In this document: positions 1 through 9,870 of the stretch, in pieces
Position numbering within the stretch: position 1 is the stretch's first letter
Layout of the letters: each line of letters starts with the position of its first letter
From: Ixodes scapularis
Lineage: Eukaryota > Arthropoda > Arachnida > Ixodida > Ixodidae
Direction: 5' to 3'
DNA length: 64,000 nucleotides
Assembly (NCBI RefSeq): GCF_016920785.2
Contig: NW_024609835.1
Span: forward strand, 176,180,798-176,244,797
Translations under genes and position numbers: made by a program
Notes under the pieces: model-generated
Told to the model about the DNA's origin: nothing
Databases searched by the model: none
What the model saw: the letters and a program-made list of their open reading frames with translations, nothing else

Positions 1-474
1 TTCGCTCAATCCCGCCTTCTTTAAAAAAAGTATAGCCAACCGTTTCAGATAATATTGTAATGTGATATTTTGGGATTGGTAGCGCCATGTAGAGCACTCC
101 TGCTGCCTTTGTTTAAGAGCTTTATATTTTGGTTCCCCATTCCTTTGACTGTACTGCCGGTTGTCACGAAATCGCGAGATAACGAAAGATTGTACCCTGT
201 GCCGTAACAGTTTTCGCTAATTTGCGACAAACACTTTTTTATAAAAGAGCATAGTGAATGTGCGCTTGTGTCTGGAAAAGATTGCAAGCTGCTTCTGAAA
301 ATTCCACTAGCCATAGGATTCGCGGAACTGAATCAAGGCACTAGTCTGATCTTTCGAGCACAATTTTTATATTCTTCAAAGTGCGCCAAAATTATAATAT
401 TATAGATATATTTTTTTTTTCATTGTTGATAAAAGCTTAGCTTTAAATACCTTCTTCTCCTACGTCGACGTGCC
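1..474. other. No recognised feature
   Basis: AT-rich sequence with a T-run near 410-420. The short open frames show no domain or composition signal, and I see no RNA gene or repeat boundary here. Confidence 0.6.
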
Positions 475-677
475 TAAACTCAGTTTCACCTTACGTCCGA
501 GCACAGCGGACGCTACGAGCCATCGGAGCCAATCCAAGGCCGTGTGAGTGTCACGTGACCTTGGACAAGGGGCACAGCGACGCGGAAAGCGCATCACGGG
601 CCATGTCCACAAAGCGGGATTGGCTAGGATAGCTCGTAACGTGCTCTGTACCCAGACGTAAGGTGAAAAAGAGTTTA
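475..677. mobile_element. MITE-like element with ~30-bp inverted termini
   Basis: The left end (475-505) and the reverse complement of the right end (about 645-677) both read TAAACTC, then TTTCACCTTACGTC, with few mismatches. They flank a ~140-bp non-coding core. The size and termini fit a miniature DNA transposon. No clear target duplication is visible (TAA on one side, TTA on the other), so the superfamily is not assigned. Confidence 0.6.
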
Positions 678-2104
678 AACTATTTGTCCAGGCTTAACTG
701 CCCAATGACGCAAATTCGCCACATACCAGATTTTTTGCTTAAGAGTTCATTTGCACCAAACATAAATTTAATAATAGATTACATGCACACGTTTGCATGT
801 ACGTCCTCTAAGCGCCGCCATCTTCCTATAGCTAGGGAGCGCATGAGCTGCGCCGTAAACCGATTGCGATGCCTTGAGAAGCCGTTGTAATCGGATTATG
901 GCACGGCCCACAGCACACGTAAGTACACTCAAGCAAGCAAGATGGGGGCGCCTGGAGGCCGTACTTGGAAACGTGTATACAAAGCAAAAAATAGAGTTTA
1001 AAAATTTTTTGGATTGACGCTTATTTTTAATCTTTTGCGTTGCGTTAAAGGGTTAACAAGCTGCTTCATATTCCGAATTGAGTACTACTGCTGCTACCAT
1101 TTTCTGTCATTCCATATGTGGTTTCAATTAAACTGAATGCAGGTACAGGAAACCATTTTTTTTTTTTAAATCAGGGTAGGCGATATCTGTGACGGTGATG
1201 CACTGAATTGCGGTGCGAAAGCCGATCCTGCTTGGGTTTGGAGGTTTGCCGTTCCTATGTTGACTCACAGTGACAATTTTCATGCCTCAATTTGCTGTTT
1301 TGCCTACAGGAATAGCATGTGCATCGCTCTTTTGAGTTGCGGCATTACATAGGTGAAATGAGGCAGCTCATAGTATGATATGGAGTGGCAGCAGCGATCT
1401 GTCTCAATTAGGGAGCTGTTTGCGAAGCGGCTTGTTGACATAGAGTGTACGTCTTGAAAGCTGTAGAATATGCACAAAAACGCTGAATGTGCGCTAGAAG
1501 CGCAATAAAGACGACAAAAGTAACAGTCAATGAAAGAGATAAGTGACCTGACTAAAATGAGGGAGGGGGACTTGAGTATCGGGGTACAAAGCAGTCTGAA
1601 GGGAGAGCAGCCTGAAGACGGCCATATGTTCCAATGATTACTCTAGCGCGAGTTAAAATGGCTCGGATAATTTCAAAAATGGTCTTTTTATGGTGAGCGT
1701 GCATATGTCAAGCATGCGATTTCAGGCTTGGCTTTCACAGATTCATGCTTTTCTAGATTTTACACCATTTATTTTAAAAGTTTGAAATCTAGAAGCAGGT
1801 TTGGTGCAGTGTCTGCTTTAATTGTGTGCACTTTCAATTTTCCTTAGTGTAAAACCAGGTGTGACCTATGTGTAACATTAAAGGGACTATGACGCCAGTG
1901 TTGACGGTTGTTGACCAGTACTTTTCTCATAAATCATGCTTCGTACCGGCAGGTGTGCTGCCCCTTGTTGCGGCTATGAAGATTCGTGGAGTAGCGGGCC
2001 CGTGGCTCAAGAGAATGTTGTGGAGAACATGGTATGTCACGATTTCTCTCTTCACATTGCGGTTAAAGGTGCGCACCTTTTATCTTGTCATGCTCCTACC
2101 CTTA
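678..2104. other. No recognised feature
   Basis: Mixed AT-rich sequence. Open frames of 75-169 codons between 663 and 2377 have no recognisable domains. The longest overlaps decayed retrotransposon sequence read on the other strand. Confidence 0.5.
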
Positions 2105-2458
2105 ATAGCTCATTCACACCTGCGAGTCCGCACAATAATCCACCCAAATTTAGACGACGGGCGTCAAAATTTGAGCGACAACTACCATAAAGCTGGATCA
2201 TTAGGTCGGCTCCTGGACGTTCGTGACAACCCCTTCAATTTCCAGTTAATGCGGTTCGTGCTTGTTTTTCTCCTGGAGAGTTACCTGTACCTTTCTTGCT
2301 GGGCGTACAACACCTATTTAACCAGTGTTACATTTCATGTTTTATGTAAAGTTCTTGACTTTTTCCAGACCCTCTAAGACGTCTGCGTACGGTGCGGCAG
2401 GGTCAGTCAAGTTTGTAGCTGTTTCCTTTGTCGCATCGTTGTGTTCCTTTGTCACTGT
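2105..2458 (-). pseudogene. RT N-terminal fragment of the Mag-like element, beyond the solo LTR
   Basis: Past the nested LTR the minus strand resumes pol: PYADVLEGLEKVKNF, then VVRPARKVQVTLQEK, then GVVTNVQEPT followed by two stops and FMVVVAQ. This matches the segment that precedes RT motif 1 in gypsy elements (H-x-PPRRVP, GVI-x-x-V-x-EPT-x-W, MVVV). It shows that the LTR at 2463-2721 was inserted into an existing element. Confidence 0.65.
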
Positions 2459-2462
2459 AGCT

Positions 2463-2721
2463 TGTGGGCAACCTGGGGATTCCAAGCGGCTGGCCAAGGC
2501 TGCCCCTCCGACAGTCATGAGTGGTCATCTTGACCACGAGGGGGCCAAGGGCAACTGGCCACGCGAGCGGCGCTCCGCCGCTAATAAAAGGCCGTCGCAG
2601 CGGATGCGCGGGGGCTGTTGGGATCGCTGGGCAGGCGATAGCGCTCATTAAATGTTTACGTGTTGTTGAACTGGTGCGCTGTTTCATTCTCCGAGACGGT
2701 AGCAGCAAGGGAAATGCCACA
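2463..2721. mobile_element. Solo LTR (259 bp) with AGCT duplication
   Basis: The segment starts TGTGGGCAACC and ends GCCACA. It is flanked on both sides by AGCT (2459-2462 and 2722-2725). It is GC-rich relative to its surroundings and has a TATA-like CTAATAAAAGG and an ATTAAA signal in plus orientation. The pol reading of the Mag-like element continues on either side, so this is a solo LTR left by recombination of a younger element. The orientation (plus favoured) rests only on these signals. Confidence 0.75.
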
Positions 2722-3895
2722 AGCTATACGACTTATCAATCCGAGCCTCTCACGCAGCTGTCTCCCCAGTGTCACTGGTAGATCATCCTTCACCACAAAG
2801 AAAGAAGAAAAAAAAAACTGCTCTTGGGTCGTTGAGGTTCCAATTAAGACTGTCAGGGTCACTCTTCCATACGTTTTTTTCTTATGACCAAAAAACGACG
2901 ACAGTGTTTGTCACACTTGCCGACTTTTTTTACTTGAGATCAAACTGAGTAGTCTCTTTGGAATTACGAAGCAATTTGCTCCGATGTCGAGCTTGCAGCG
3001 TAGGCGGTCTTTTTCTATCTGTACTGTCTCGCTCCAGCTGTCTACTTTTTCTATCTTGTTCACTCTTACATGACGCAGCAGATAATCTTCCTCGCTTTCG
3101 TCAGTGTCCTCGTCCTCAACTTGGAGGACTTCAGGGTTGTTTTTTCTTTCTCTTTATTTTTGGCACTGCTGTCGGCTCTTAGAGGACTGTAGACCTTTCC
3201 TTCAGCATTTTGCAAAAGGTCCAACTTCGCCATAGCTAAGGCATTGGTGTCCTCTAGCTCGGCATGCGCTCGAGTGGTGTACGAAACCACAACATCGGCA
3301 TGCCACTTGGTTTGCTTTTCTCAGCGCCCGTATTCCTAGTGGGTCATCAGTTCTGTCATTCTTTCTTCGGATTTCATTGAACTGCTCTCCCGTTCGTTCA
3401 TTAGTTCGGCACATTTCCAGTACTTTCGCAAAAGTAGGGTTACCGTTGACAAGCTCCTGCACTAGCTGTTTGTCTCTAGTCCCCCAGTATTATTCGCCTT
3501 CTCAGCATTCATTTTTCGACATCAACGAACTCGCAGTTTCGCACGAGAATCTTTAGCTCGATCAACCACTTTTCTTTCCGTCTTTTTTATCTCTTTTTAT
3601 GAAGACAAATTTATTCTAAAGGTTTATAGCTGGCTTCCTGTGCTGCTCAAACTTATCCTCTAAACCTTGTGTCTTTTCTCTGTCTGCCCTGTTTTCGAAT
3701 GTAAAGGTGCTGTAAATCCGCCTACATTCTTCACTGATGCAGACGAGGAGCGTTTAGGCTTGAACTTTGCTTGGCTGATCCTTCAGGTGCGTTGAAACCG
3801 ACAACACTTCAAATTCTGGGTTCCATGTTTTCTATGCATTCCAAGGCTCGTCGGTCGGGTCTAGCGGCTTCGGCGGAGACAGCACACAGGTCATG
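2722..3895 (-). pseudogene. Degenerate gag-protease of the Mag-like element
   Basis: Minus-strand translation begins at an ATG near 3895 and gives a Gag-like segment (PPKPLDPTDEPW), broken by several stops and shifts. A segment ending QELVNGNPTF leads into two decayed zinc knuckles (ACRCCGFVHHSSAC and CLSYGEVGPFAKC, 3202-3300). Further on are a protease active-site-like CKLDIGANCFVIP (near 2990) and the retropepsin flap end TLGRQLRERLGLISRI (near 2750). The catalytic triad reads DIG. It is clearly non-functional. The reading jumps frame at least three times. Confidence 0.75.
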
Positions 3896-4009
3896 ATGCT
3901 CGCTGTCAGCTCTCGTGAGCTTCCTTTGCTGTTTTCGGTCACATTGTCACTGTTCCCAGTTTATGTCTTCCAGCATAGGTTTGTCACTTACTTATCGTGC
4001 TCACGCTAA

Positions 4010-4027
4010 GCCTAACCGCTGCCACCA
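4010..4027 (-). other. Primer binding site of the Mag-like element
   Basis: The minus strand reads TGGTGGCAGCGGTTAGGC directly after the LTR end. Its position and TGG start fit a tRNA-primed PBS. The primer tRNA was not identified. Confidence 0.55.
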
Positions 4028-4145
4028 TGTACGAAGTAACACGTATCAGCCAGCATGGCGATTCGGAATAAATGCTTTTATTGGCGCGTGTTCTCTGTTT
4101 GCCTTTCTCTTCCTCTGGTGATACTATCGTTAGCTAGCTCCCACA
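4028..4145 (-). repeat. 5' LTR of the Mag-like element
   Basis: Read on the minus strand this 118-bp segment starts TGTGGGAG and ends CGTACA, and contains an AATAAA signal. It is immediately followed by a TGG-starting primer binding site and then gag. No partner LTR is present in the window, so the left boundary rests on the TG...CA ends and the PBS only. Confidence 0.6.
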
Positions 4146-4609
4146 GGCCTGTTGCGGCCAATGGAAGACGCCTAACCTATGCGTCTGCTTTCTTTCCCTG
4201 CTGCTCCGGTCGCTCTCTTTCGCATTATTGCTCTCGGGAAGCCCAAAGCTTGCTCTTTTAGCCTCTGCTATGTTTGATTATGTTATGTGAACCGCCGGGA
4301 GGCATATTGGGATTTTCTCATTAAGTAAATCCCGGGGAGGGGGGAAGGAGGAGGGGGGCAAAGCAGGGTCGTTGTTTGGCCACATTTCAAGTATGGCAGA
4401 AGCACGCCCCTCCGCAACTGAATACGCGCGGTGCAGGCGGCTTCTTTACTAACCAGGTACGCTCCCTTAGTTTGTATTGGACAAGAAAGGGGGGGGGGGG
4501 GACGAAGTTTAGGGACATCAGCAGCCAGTGATCCACGTACTGCACCAATGCTGCTGGTATTTAGATATCTTACGCCCTTACCGAAACTGTCACATTCGCA
4601 GGTGTCTCT
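4146..4609. other. No recognised feature
   Basis: Contains a G-run at about 4491-4501. A long minus-strand open frame across 4283-5065 is incidental: it runs through palindromes and has no recognisable domain. Confidence 0.5.
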
Positions 4610-4944
4610 GTGCTCCATTATTGTCACTGGACACCGCTCGTGGAGCGTACGGGATGTTTCTGTTACAAAACTTTTGCTTATTGTCAACATCGGCTTCCAT
4701 TGTGTCGCCAGCAACCAACGTCGTACGCAAGGTACGCGTACACAATCGCTCATTTCTCTACTCATGAAGTTATTGTACGGGGCCTGGAACGCGTCTCTGA
4801 CTGTTGTGTTTAACGTCCACGCATCTGAAGTGGTTCCTAAGTGGCAACAAATGACGTTAAAAAACAGGAGTGTGATCCTGTTCGTTCTCGTCACAAAGCT
4901 CGTCACAAAGCAAAAGCGAAGGCGGGTGTCGCTGTCGTCGCGGC
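4610..4944 (+). repeat. Dispersed repeat, copy 1 (shared with 9590-9870)
   Basis: Near 4790-4890 the phrases GCGTCTCTGACTG, TGTGTTTA and CAACAAATGACGT appear in the same order and spacing as in 9675-9790. The two copies are diverged and in the same orientation. No terminal structure was found and no coding potential is seen. Confidence 0.45.
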
Positions 4945-5054
4945 GTTTAAAAACGCCTGGTTGCCGAAGTTTTCCTGCAGGTAAACTACCGCAGCCAGGC
5001 GTTTTTAAACTTCGCAATCCGGCTTGAAGTCCATGGACTTCAAGCCGGATTGCG
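4945..5054. repeat. Two adjacent palindromes (16-bp-arm hairpin, then perfect 42-bp palindrome)
   Basis: GTTTAAAAACGCCTGG at 4945-4960 is repeated inverted at 4995-5010. Two bases later comes a perfect spacerless 42-bp palindrome, 5013-5054, centred on TCCATGGA. Both can form hairpins or cruciforms. The function is unknown. Confidence 0.9.
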
Positions 5055-5405
5055 ACCTGCAACACAACAGGCGTCCGCTACATACACTCCAGTTGTTGAC
5101 ATCGTCAGGATTGCTCCCGGTCACAGCATTACACTTCTATGAGGTCATTAGGCGGCATTCGAGCGAGCCCTTTTTAGGACAGGATAAACACCCCCAATCG
5201 AAAACGCGTTCCAAGCACCACAGTTATGGTACGTTGCTCCTGTCACACTCCCTTCTCTTGTTTCACACGCCCTCTCTGCGACTTTCCTCTAGAGTCACAA
5301 GCCCTCCTAGCGCAAAAGGTCACCCCCGTCTGGTGCTTCTGAACGAGCGGGATATTCAACTAAATTACAGTAAGTGCGAAGGCAAGCTAGTGGAAGTTTA
5401 TCACG
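5055..5405. other. No recognised feature
   Basis: An open frame (5024-5452) crosses this stretch but starts inside a palindrome and has no recognisable domain. Confidence 0.5.
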
Positions 5406-5690
5406 ATGATTTTAAAGGGATACTGAACCGAAATTTGGATTTTGTAAAATAAGGTGGCAGAAGCGTTGAACGGGACGCTACGAACCCCAAAACATCACTC
5501 GCACACAAACTTGTACCTATCTCAAATACTCTACTCAAGATACTGTATTTCAAACTGTTTTTGAAGTATCTTGGTATCTTGGAAATACTTTTGATCGAGA
5601 GTATTTTATACTCTATCTTAATTACATTTCTGAGTATCTTGTACTGATTATCTCAAATATAGTTTAGATATTACGCCATTTTCCAAATTT
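5406..5690 (+). repeat. Fragment of a TAAAGGGATACTGAACC repeat joined to a TATCT-rich repeat
   Basis: TTTTAAAGGGATACTGAACCG at about 5409 also occurs inverted at about 25410-25430. In both places it leads toward a sequence with GGGACGCT and AACATCACTC. The following 5515-5680 block is made of repeated AAGTATCTT/GAGTATTT words, like 24900-25060. These look like parts of short DNA transposons of the hAT type, without ends here. Confidence 0.5.
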
Positions 5691-6623
5691 TTCGGTACGA
5701 AGTGGCGTGGGCGTGGCACGAGGAAACGTGAACATTCTTTCGAGCAATCAAATCCTGGTGCTAGCTCCAATTAGCTACAGAGAGTTTGGTTGAGCTCGTG
5801 AAAACATAGCTTTTTGGCCGATTTTGATTCACATTTCATATTTCAGCCAAAAGCTCGTACAATGAAGGTTTTCCATTCGCCTTCCCAAAGGCACCTTTTT
5901 GTTTCCTAGAGTTTCCCAAAAAAAAAATTCTCAAACAAAAGGGGTGGTTTTACGGAAGTAAATATTGCCACACTGGGGCTTAACGCATACCGGGAAACGA
6001 CCTTCGTCAACAATGCAAGCTTGAGCTTCAAAAAAAAGAAAAAAGAAAAAAAAAAAGAAAAAAATTAGAAGTGGACACAAAAATATTTTTTTTGCTTGTA
6101 TATTTGACAAGGCTACTAAAACGTCGATGTTTTTTTTTTTGTTGTTGTTGTAGGTCCGGCACTTATTGCTCTCGCGAACACTGTCTGTAAACGATCATTG
6201 TTAGTCAGAGAACAGGACAGGAAATTAACTACGAGCTGGATGACCACTCAACATGCCAACAAAGCGTCCCCCTACGTTCAGTGCCTTTCTGAACGCAACC
6301 TACTTGAAGGTACGACCACTGGCGTGGCTATTATGTAGGTTCTTTTTGTTATCCTTTCACTCATATCCCTATCGCAAGCTTGTTTCTAGTGAACTCCCCA
6401 TTTAGGGAATATGGATTGTACTTAAACGATGCTTCTAAAGTGCGCCGCAGGACGTGATATTCAGCGATGTCCCTATTGGCGAGGCGCTTTGTTCCGTTTG
6501 TTGTCCCCACACCTCGGTGTTTACCCAACACAAGGGTTGTGCACGTGCCCACAGGGCTTGTGGGAATATCCTAGTCATTTTCTTCTATATAACGCGGGGC
6601 ACAGTGTAATTTAAAAATACAAA
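5691..6623. other. No recognised feature; A/T-rich runs
   Basis: Holds an AAAAG-rich stretch at about 6028-6065 and a T-run at 6130-6140. No coding signal. Confidence 0.55.
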
Positions 6624-6636
6624 CAATAAACGAAGT

Positions 6637-6779
6637 TTACCATTTTGTTAGACCACCTGAGACTGGGTGGAAGAAACACGACGACGTCTCAATTGAGACG
6701 TCGTCGTGTTTCCTCCACCTAGTCTCAGGTGGTCGAACAAAATGGTAAACCTACACCAGCTCGCCTGCGCCATTTTTTT
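6637..6779 (+). mobile_element. 143-bp hairpin SINE-like retroposon with 13-bp target duplication
   Basis: CAATAAACGAAGT occurs at 6624-6636 and again at 6780-6792, exactly bracketing this segment. The body (6638-6746) is a near-perfect palindrome with ~54-bp arms and no loop. A short tail follows, containing ACCAGCTCGCCTGCGCCA and a T-run. The same tail motif ends the similar element at 36637-36769. Duplication of variable length (11-13 bp) suggests LINE-mediated insertion. There is no protein-coding content. Confidence 0.75.
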
Positions 6780-6792
6780 CAATAAACGAAGT

Positions 6793-8313
6793 GACGAGGG
6801 GGCGCACCTCAGAGCCCCATAGAGAATACATGAGGTTTTTCACCAAATTAAAAAAATTCTCACATAATAACGGCTGCGCGGATCTTCTTGAAAATTTCGG
6901 CTTTAAAGACATTGAGTCATTATCGAGACACTAAACGCAACAGATGTTTCGTCATAAATTTAATTATATTCTTTAAAAAAATCATGAAAATGGTCAAAAT
7001 CGGCTAATTCGGCACTCTTGCGTTCGGAGCGAATTTACAAAATTATCTAAATTCAAACATAAGAAGAATTGCGTTTAATGTCTTCTAAATTTATTACGGA
7101 ATCGAATAATATTCAAATTATTCATGTAAGTCGATTTGTTCCGTAACTACAGCAAATATAAAGAACCAAGGTGTCGGTGCTTGTTTTCGTCGTTTTTAAG
7201 GTACCTCTCTCTCCCGTGCGGTGGCGCTCGCTGTCCACGAAATGCGAAATCGTCCGTTCGGAGATCGGCCGGATCGGCACTGTGCGAGGTGTTCTTCCGC
7301 GGCCGTGTTCCGCGCCCGTATCCTGTTTCATTCTGCACGCCGAGGCGTCAGTGTGCGTGTCTTGCTTTCCTGGTTCTCGCTGGGTAGGTCTCCGTGTTTT
7401 CGCAAGTGGCAAATTCACCTTGGAGCTATGGGTCGAAGACAACCGTCCTGTGGCAAGCGGACCGCGAGGTGTTCCACAACCTCGCGGTCCGTCAACGCGT
7501 TGTGCTTGTTTCTACTTTTTTTTTTTTTTTCTTTTAAAAACGGGCTTTTTTTTTTTTTGACGCAAAGTTTTATTTTATTGTTATCCTTCACACAAACGTC
7601 CTTCGGCCTTGGGGTCGTGGAAATTGGGGATGAAGCGTGCACAGAGTAGATCGTTGTTTGCCTCCTTTTTATTTTTCACGGACGTCCTGTGACCTCCGTA
7701 CGGTTCGTGGTCACCACAATCTAACGCGGGGAAAAACGGGTCGCCTGCTCTGTAGTCAGGGTATTCCTAGGGGAGGGTGATAACTCGCTGTTCTTCTGGA
7801 AATTCACATATCACCCAAAAAGGTGACATGGGTAATGATTACGGTATGTTTTTTTCCGGTGTTTATTTTTGAGCGAAAATCGGTGCATGTTTTTCGGTGC
7901 TTATTTTTTAATCACCAGTGTATTATGGGTTGAACGTCTTGTGATGACGCTAAAAAGCGTTGATAACCAAAGAAAAATGCGATTGGACAAGAACATTTCA
8001 AATTTCCAATTCTATTCACATATCCATTACGCTCTTCTCGTGGGAGCATCTATCCTGACGAAAAATGCCAAAGTCATTGAGCTGTGAACGCATACTCAGT
8101 GTACAATCTTTCGGCCTAGAGAGGTATTGCGCACACTCGAACGCGCTTCACAGCCCAGTAGACGAAGTTGGTGGCACCCAGAAGGCGAGTTCTTGAATGG
8201 TCTGTAGTAGGCAAAAGAAACAAATAACAATCAACGCATATCAGCTCTTCAAGCGAAGAAGCGCGTTTCTAAGGTCAATGGTTCCGGACGGCACTAATGT
8301 TGTTGGCGTTGTC
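6793..8313. other. No recognised gene; T-runs and one palindrome
   Basis: Long T-runs occur at about 7517-7530 and 7549-7558. Several overlapping open frames on both strands in 7122-7649 are mutual shadows with no domain. The palindrome at 7458-7491 is listed separately. Confidence 0.5.
7458..7491. repeat. Perfect 13-bp-arm hairpin
   Basis: CGGACCGCGAGGT and its exact reverse complement are separated by 8 bases (GTTCCACA). Confidence 0.9.
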
Positions 8314-8474
8314 GTAAGATGACGTCAGTTCATACGAACTGACGTCATCTTACGTGATGACGTGACACAAACACGTCATCTTACATGATCTCGTTACACG
8401 AAATGACGTCATCTTACGTGATCACGCTGCACGAAATGACGCCATCTTACGTGACCACGTAACACGTCATCTTG
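8314..8474. repeat. CRE-containing palindrome plus ~33-bp minisatellite
   Basis: A palindrome (8314-8353, 18-bp arms, 4-base spacer) carries a perfect CRE octamer, TGACGTCA, in each arm. It runs into about four tandem units of ~33 bp with the core GACGTCATCTTACGTGA. The third unit keeps the octamer and the others carry one-base variants. The array could bind ATF/CREB-type factors, but this is inference from the motif alone. No gene is recognised downstream. Confidence 0.8.
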
Positions 8475-9589
8475 TAAGTCAACCTCTCCACACAGCAGCG
8501 CTTTCCGGGCCCGTGCAGTGCTGTAGTCGAAAGCAAGCTCCCTATGGCAAGCGAAAGCTTCTGAAGTCTCACATTGAGAATACTCGCTAGCGACCGTCTG
8601 TGGAAGCTTCGCAGGTTGAGGTTTTTGTCGAGATCGAGCCATCGTGTTCCATTAACTACAGTTGAAGTTATCGTTCAATAAAGCCCTAAAAAATATGAAT
8701 GTAGTTGGTGTAGACATCAAGATCTAATCAAAAATGCGGTTTGACGTCAATTAACGTGCATATACAAGTGTAGAAAAAAATGAGTTATTTGTGCATAGAT
8801 GTTTAAAAAAGTTTATTATTCGACATAGGACTTTGGGAGAAGGATGTGTTCAGATTTTTCTTCATGAGCGCAAATATACCTGACGCAATAAATAGTGACG
8901 ATTTCATCGTCCCAGTGGTGAGCAGGTGATTTCTTGCTCGAAACAATGATGCCATTTCATAAACCAAGTTCTGTGACATATGCTTTTCCAATGTCTGGTC
9001 ACTATTTTGTAAACCTTTCAGTCCAAACGAGTATACTTCTGTTTGTTTTTGTTAGCTTAGGAGGGGGTCACAGAGCCTATCTCTTTGTCTTCCTCTAGGA
9101 CAGACGTACAGAGTTATACCGCAACACGCATCTGTGGAACACACAGAGCTATCGCTCTCCTGTTGGCGGTACAGTAGCAGACGACACAACGCAGCTCCGT
9201 AGTCTATCGAGGGCACGGCTAGCCGCGGCCCGTAGCGCGACCGCTCAGACTTGGGAAATGGTTTTGAAGAACCGAGAAATGGTATCTTGTGTACAATAAT
9301 CACATGTCGTTAGTATACTAGTATTCTACTTGCTAAGCCAAATAAATATTTGCAGCTTGTGAGAATATGTTTGCGTGACGATTTACCGTTCACACTCCTG
9401 ACGGATGTTAGCGAGTCCTTCATGTTCGTGGCTCGCAGTTATCGCTACCCCCTCGGAGTGACTTCACCATATATATTTTTTTCTTGCTTGCAGGACATCA
9501 TAAAAATCACAAACACGCGAGAAAAAAAAAATCTTATGAGTACGCGTGATTTTGAGCTTCGCAGCTCTAAAGATGCCCGGTAAATGTCG
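8475..9589. other. No recognised feature
   Basis: Short open frames only; none carries a domain, and none is longer than 83 codons. Confidence 0.55.
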
Positions 9590-9870
9590 TCCAGTCTGTT
9601 TTGTCTATACTCCGTTTCACCGTAATTTGGCAACCCTCAGTCGCGGAGCAAAGCACGTGACAGCTACTTTTACGAGCAGTACTATGGCACCTGCAGCGCG
9701 TCTCCGACTGGTGTGTTTAGCGTCTTATGCTTGCCATACACCAAAAGTTGTCCCGAAGTGCAACAAATGACGTCACAGAAGACGGAGTGTCACGCTGTTG
9801 CATCTCGCGATCCTGGCAATTCATCGTAGAAATGCTGGCGAAAACCACGAGGGAACACGAGTGTCGCTGT
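9590..9870 (+). repeat. Dispersed repeat, copy 2 (shared with 4610-4944)
   Basis: The order of words GCGTCTCCGACTGG, TGTGTTTAGCGTC, CAACAAATGACGTCA and GAGTGTCACGCTG parallels 4790-4890. It is a diverged non-coding family member with no visible termini. Confidence 0.45.

Larger units (their letters stand above)
2105..4145 (-). mobile_element. Degenerate Mag-like Ty3/gypsy retrotransposon, 5' portion
   Basis: On the minus strand the order is a 118-bp LTR, PBS, gag, two zinc knuckles, aspartic protease and the start of RT, all broken by stops and frameshifts. Very short LTRs and a gag ending in paired knuckles are typical of the Mag branch. The copy stops at about 2105 inside the RT N-terminus; the rest of pol and the 3' LTR are absent. 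It is interrupted by a younger solo LTR at 2463-2721. The family call is by recognition of protein patterns and was not searched. Confidence 0.75.

Noticed and set aside
4283..5065. 260-codon minus-strand frame
   Set aside because: It runs through two palindromes and a G-run, with low-complexity ends and no recognisable domain.
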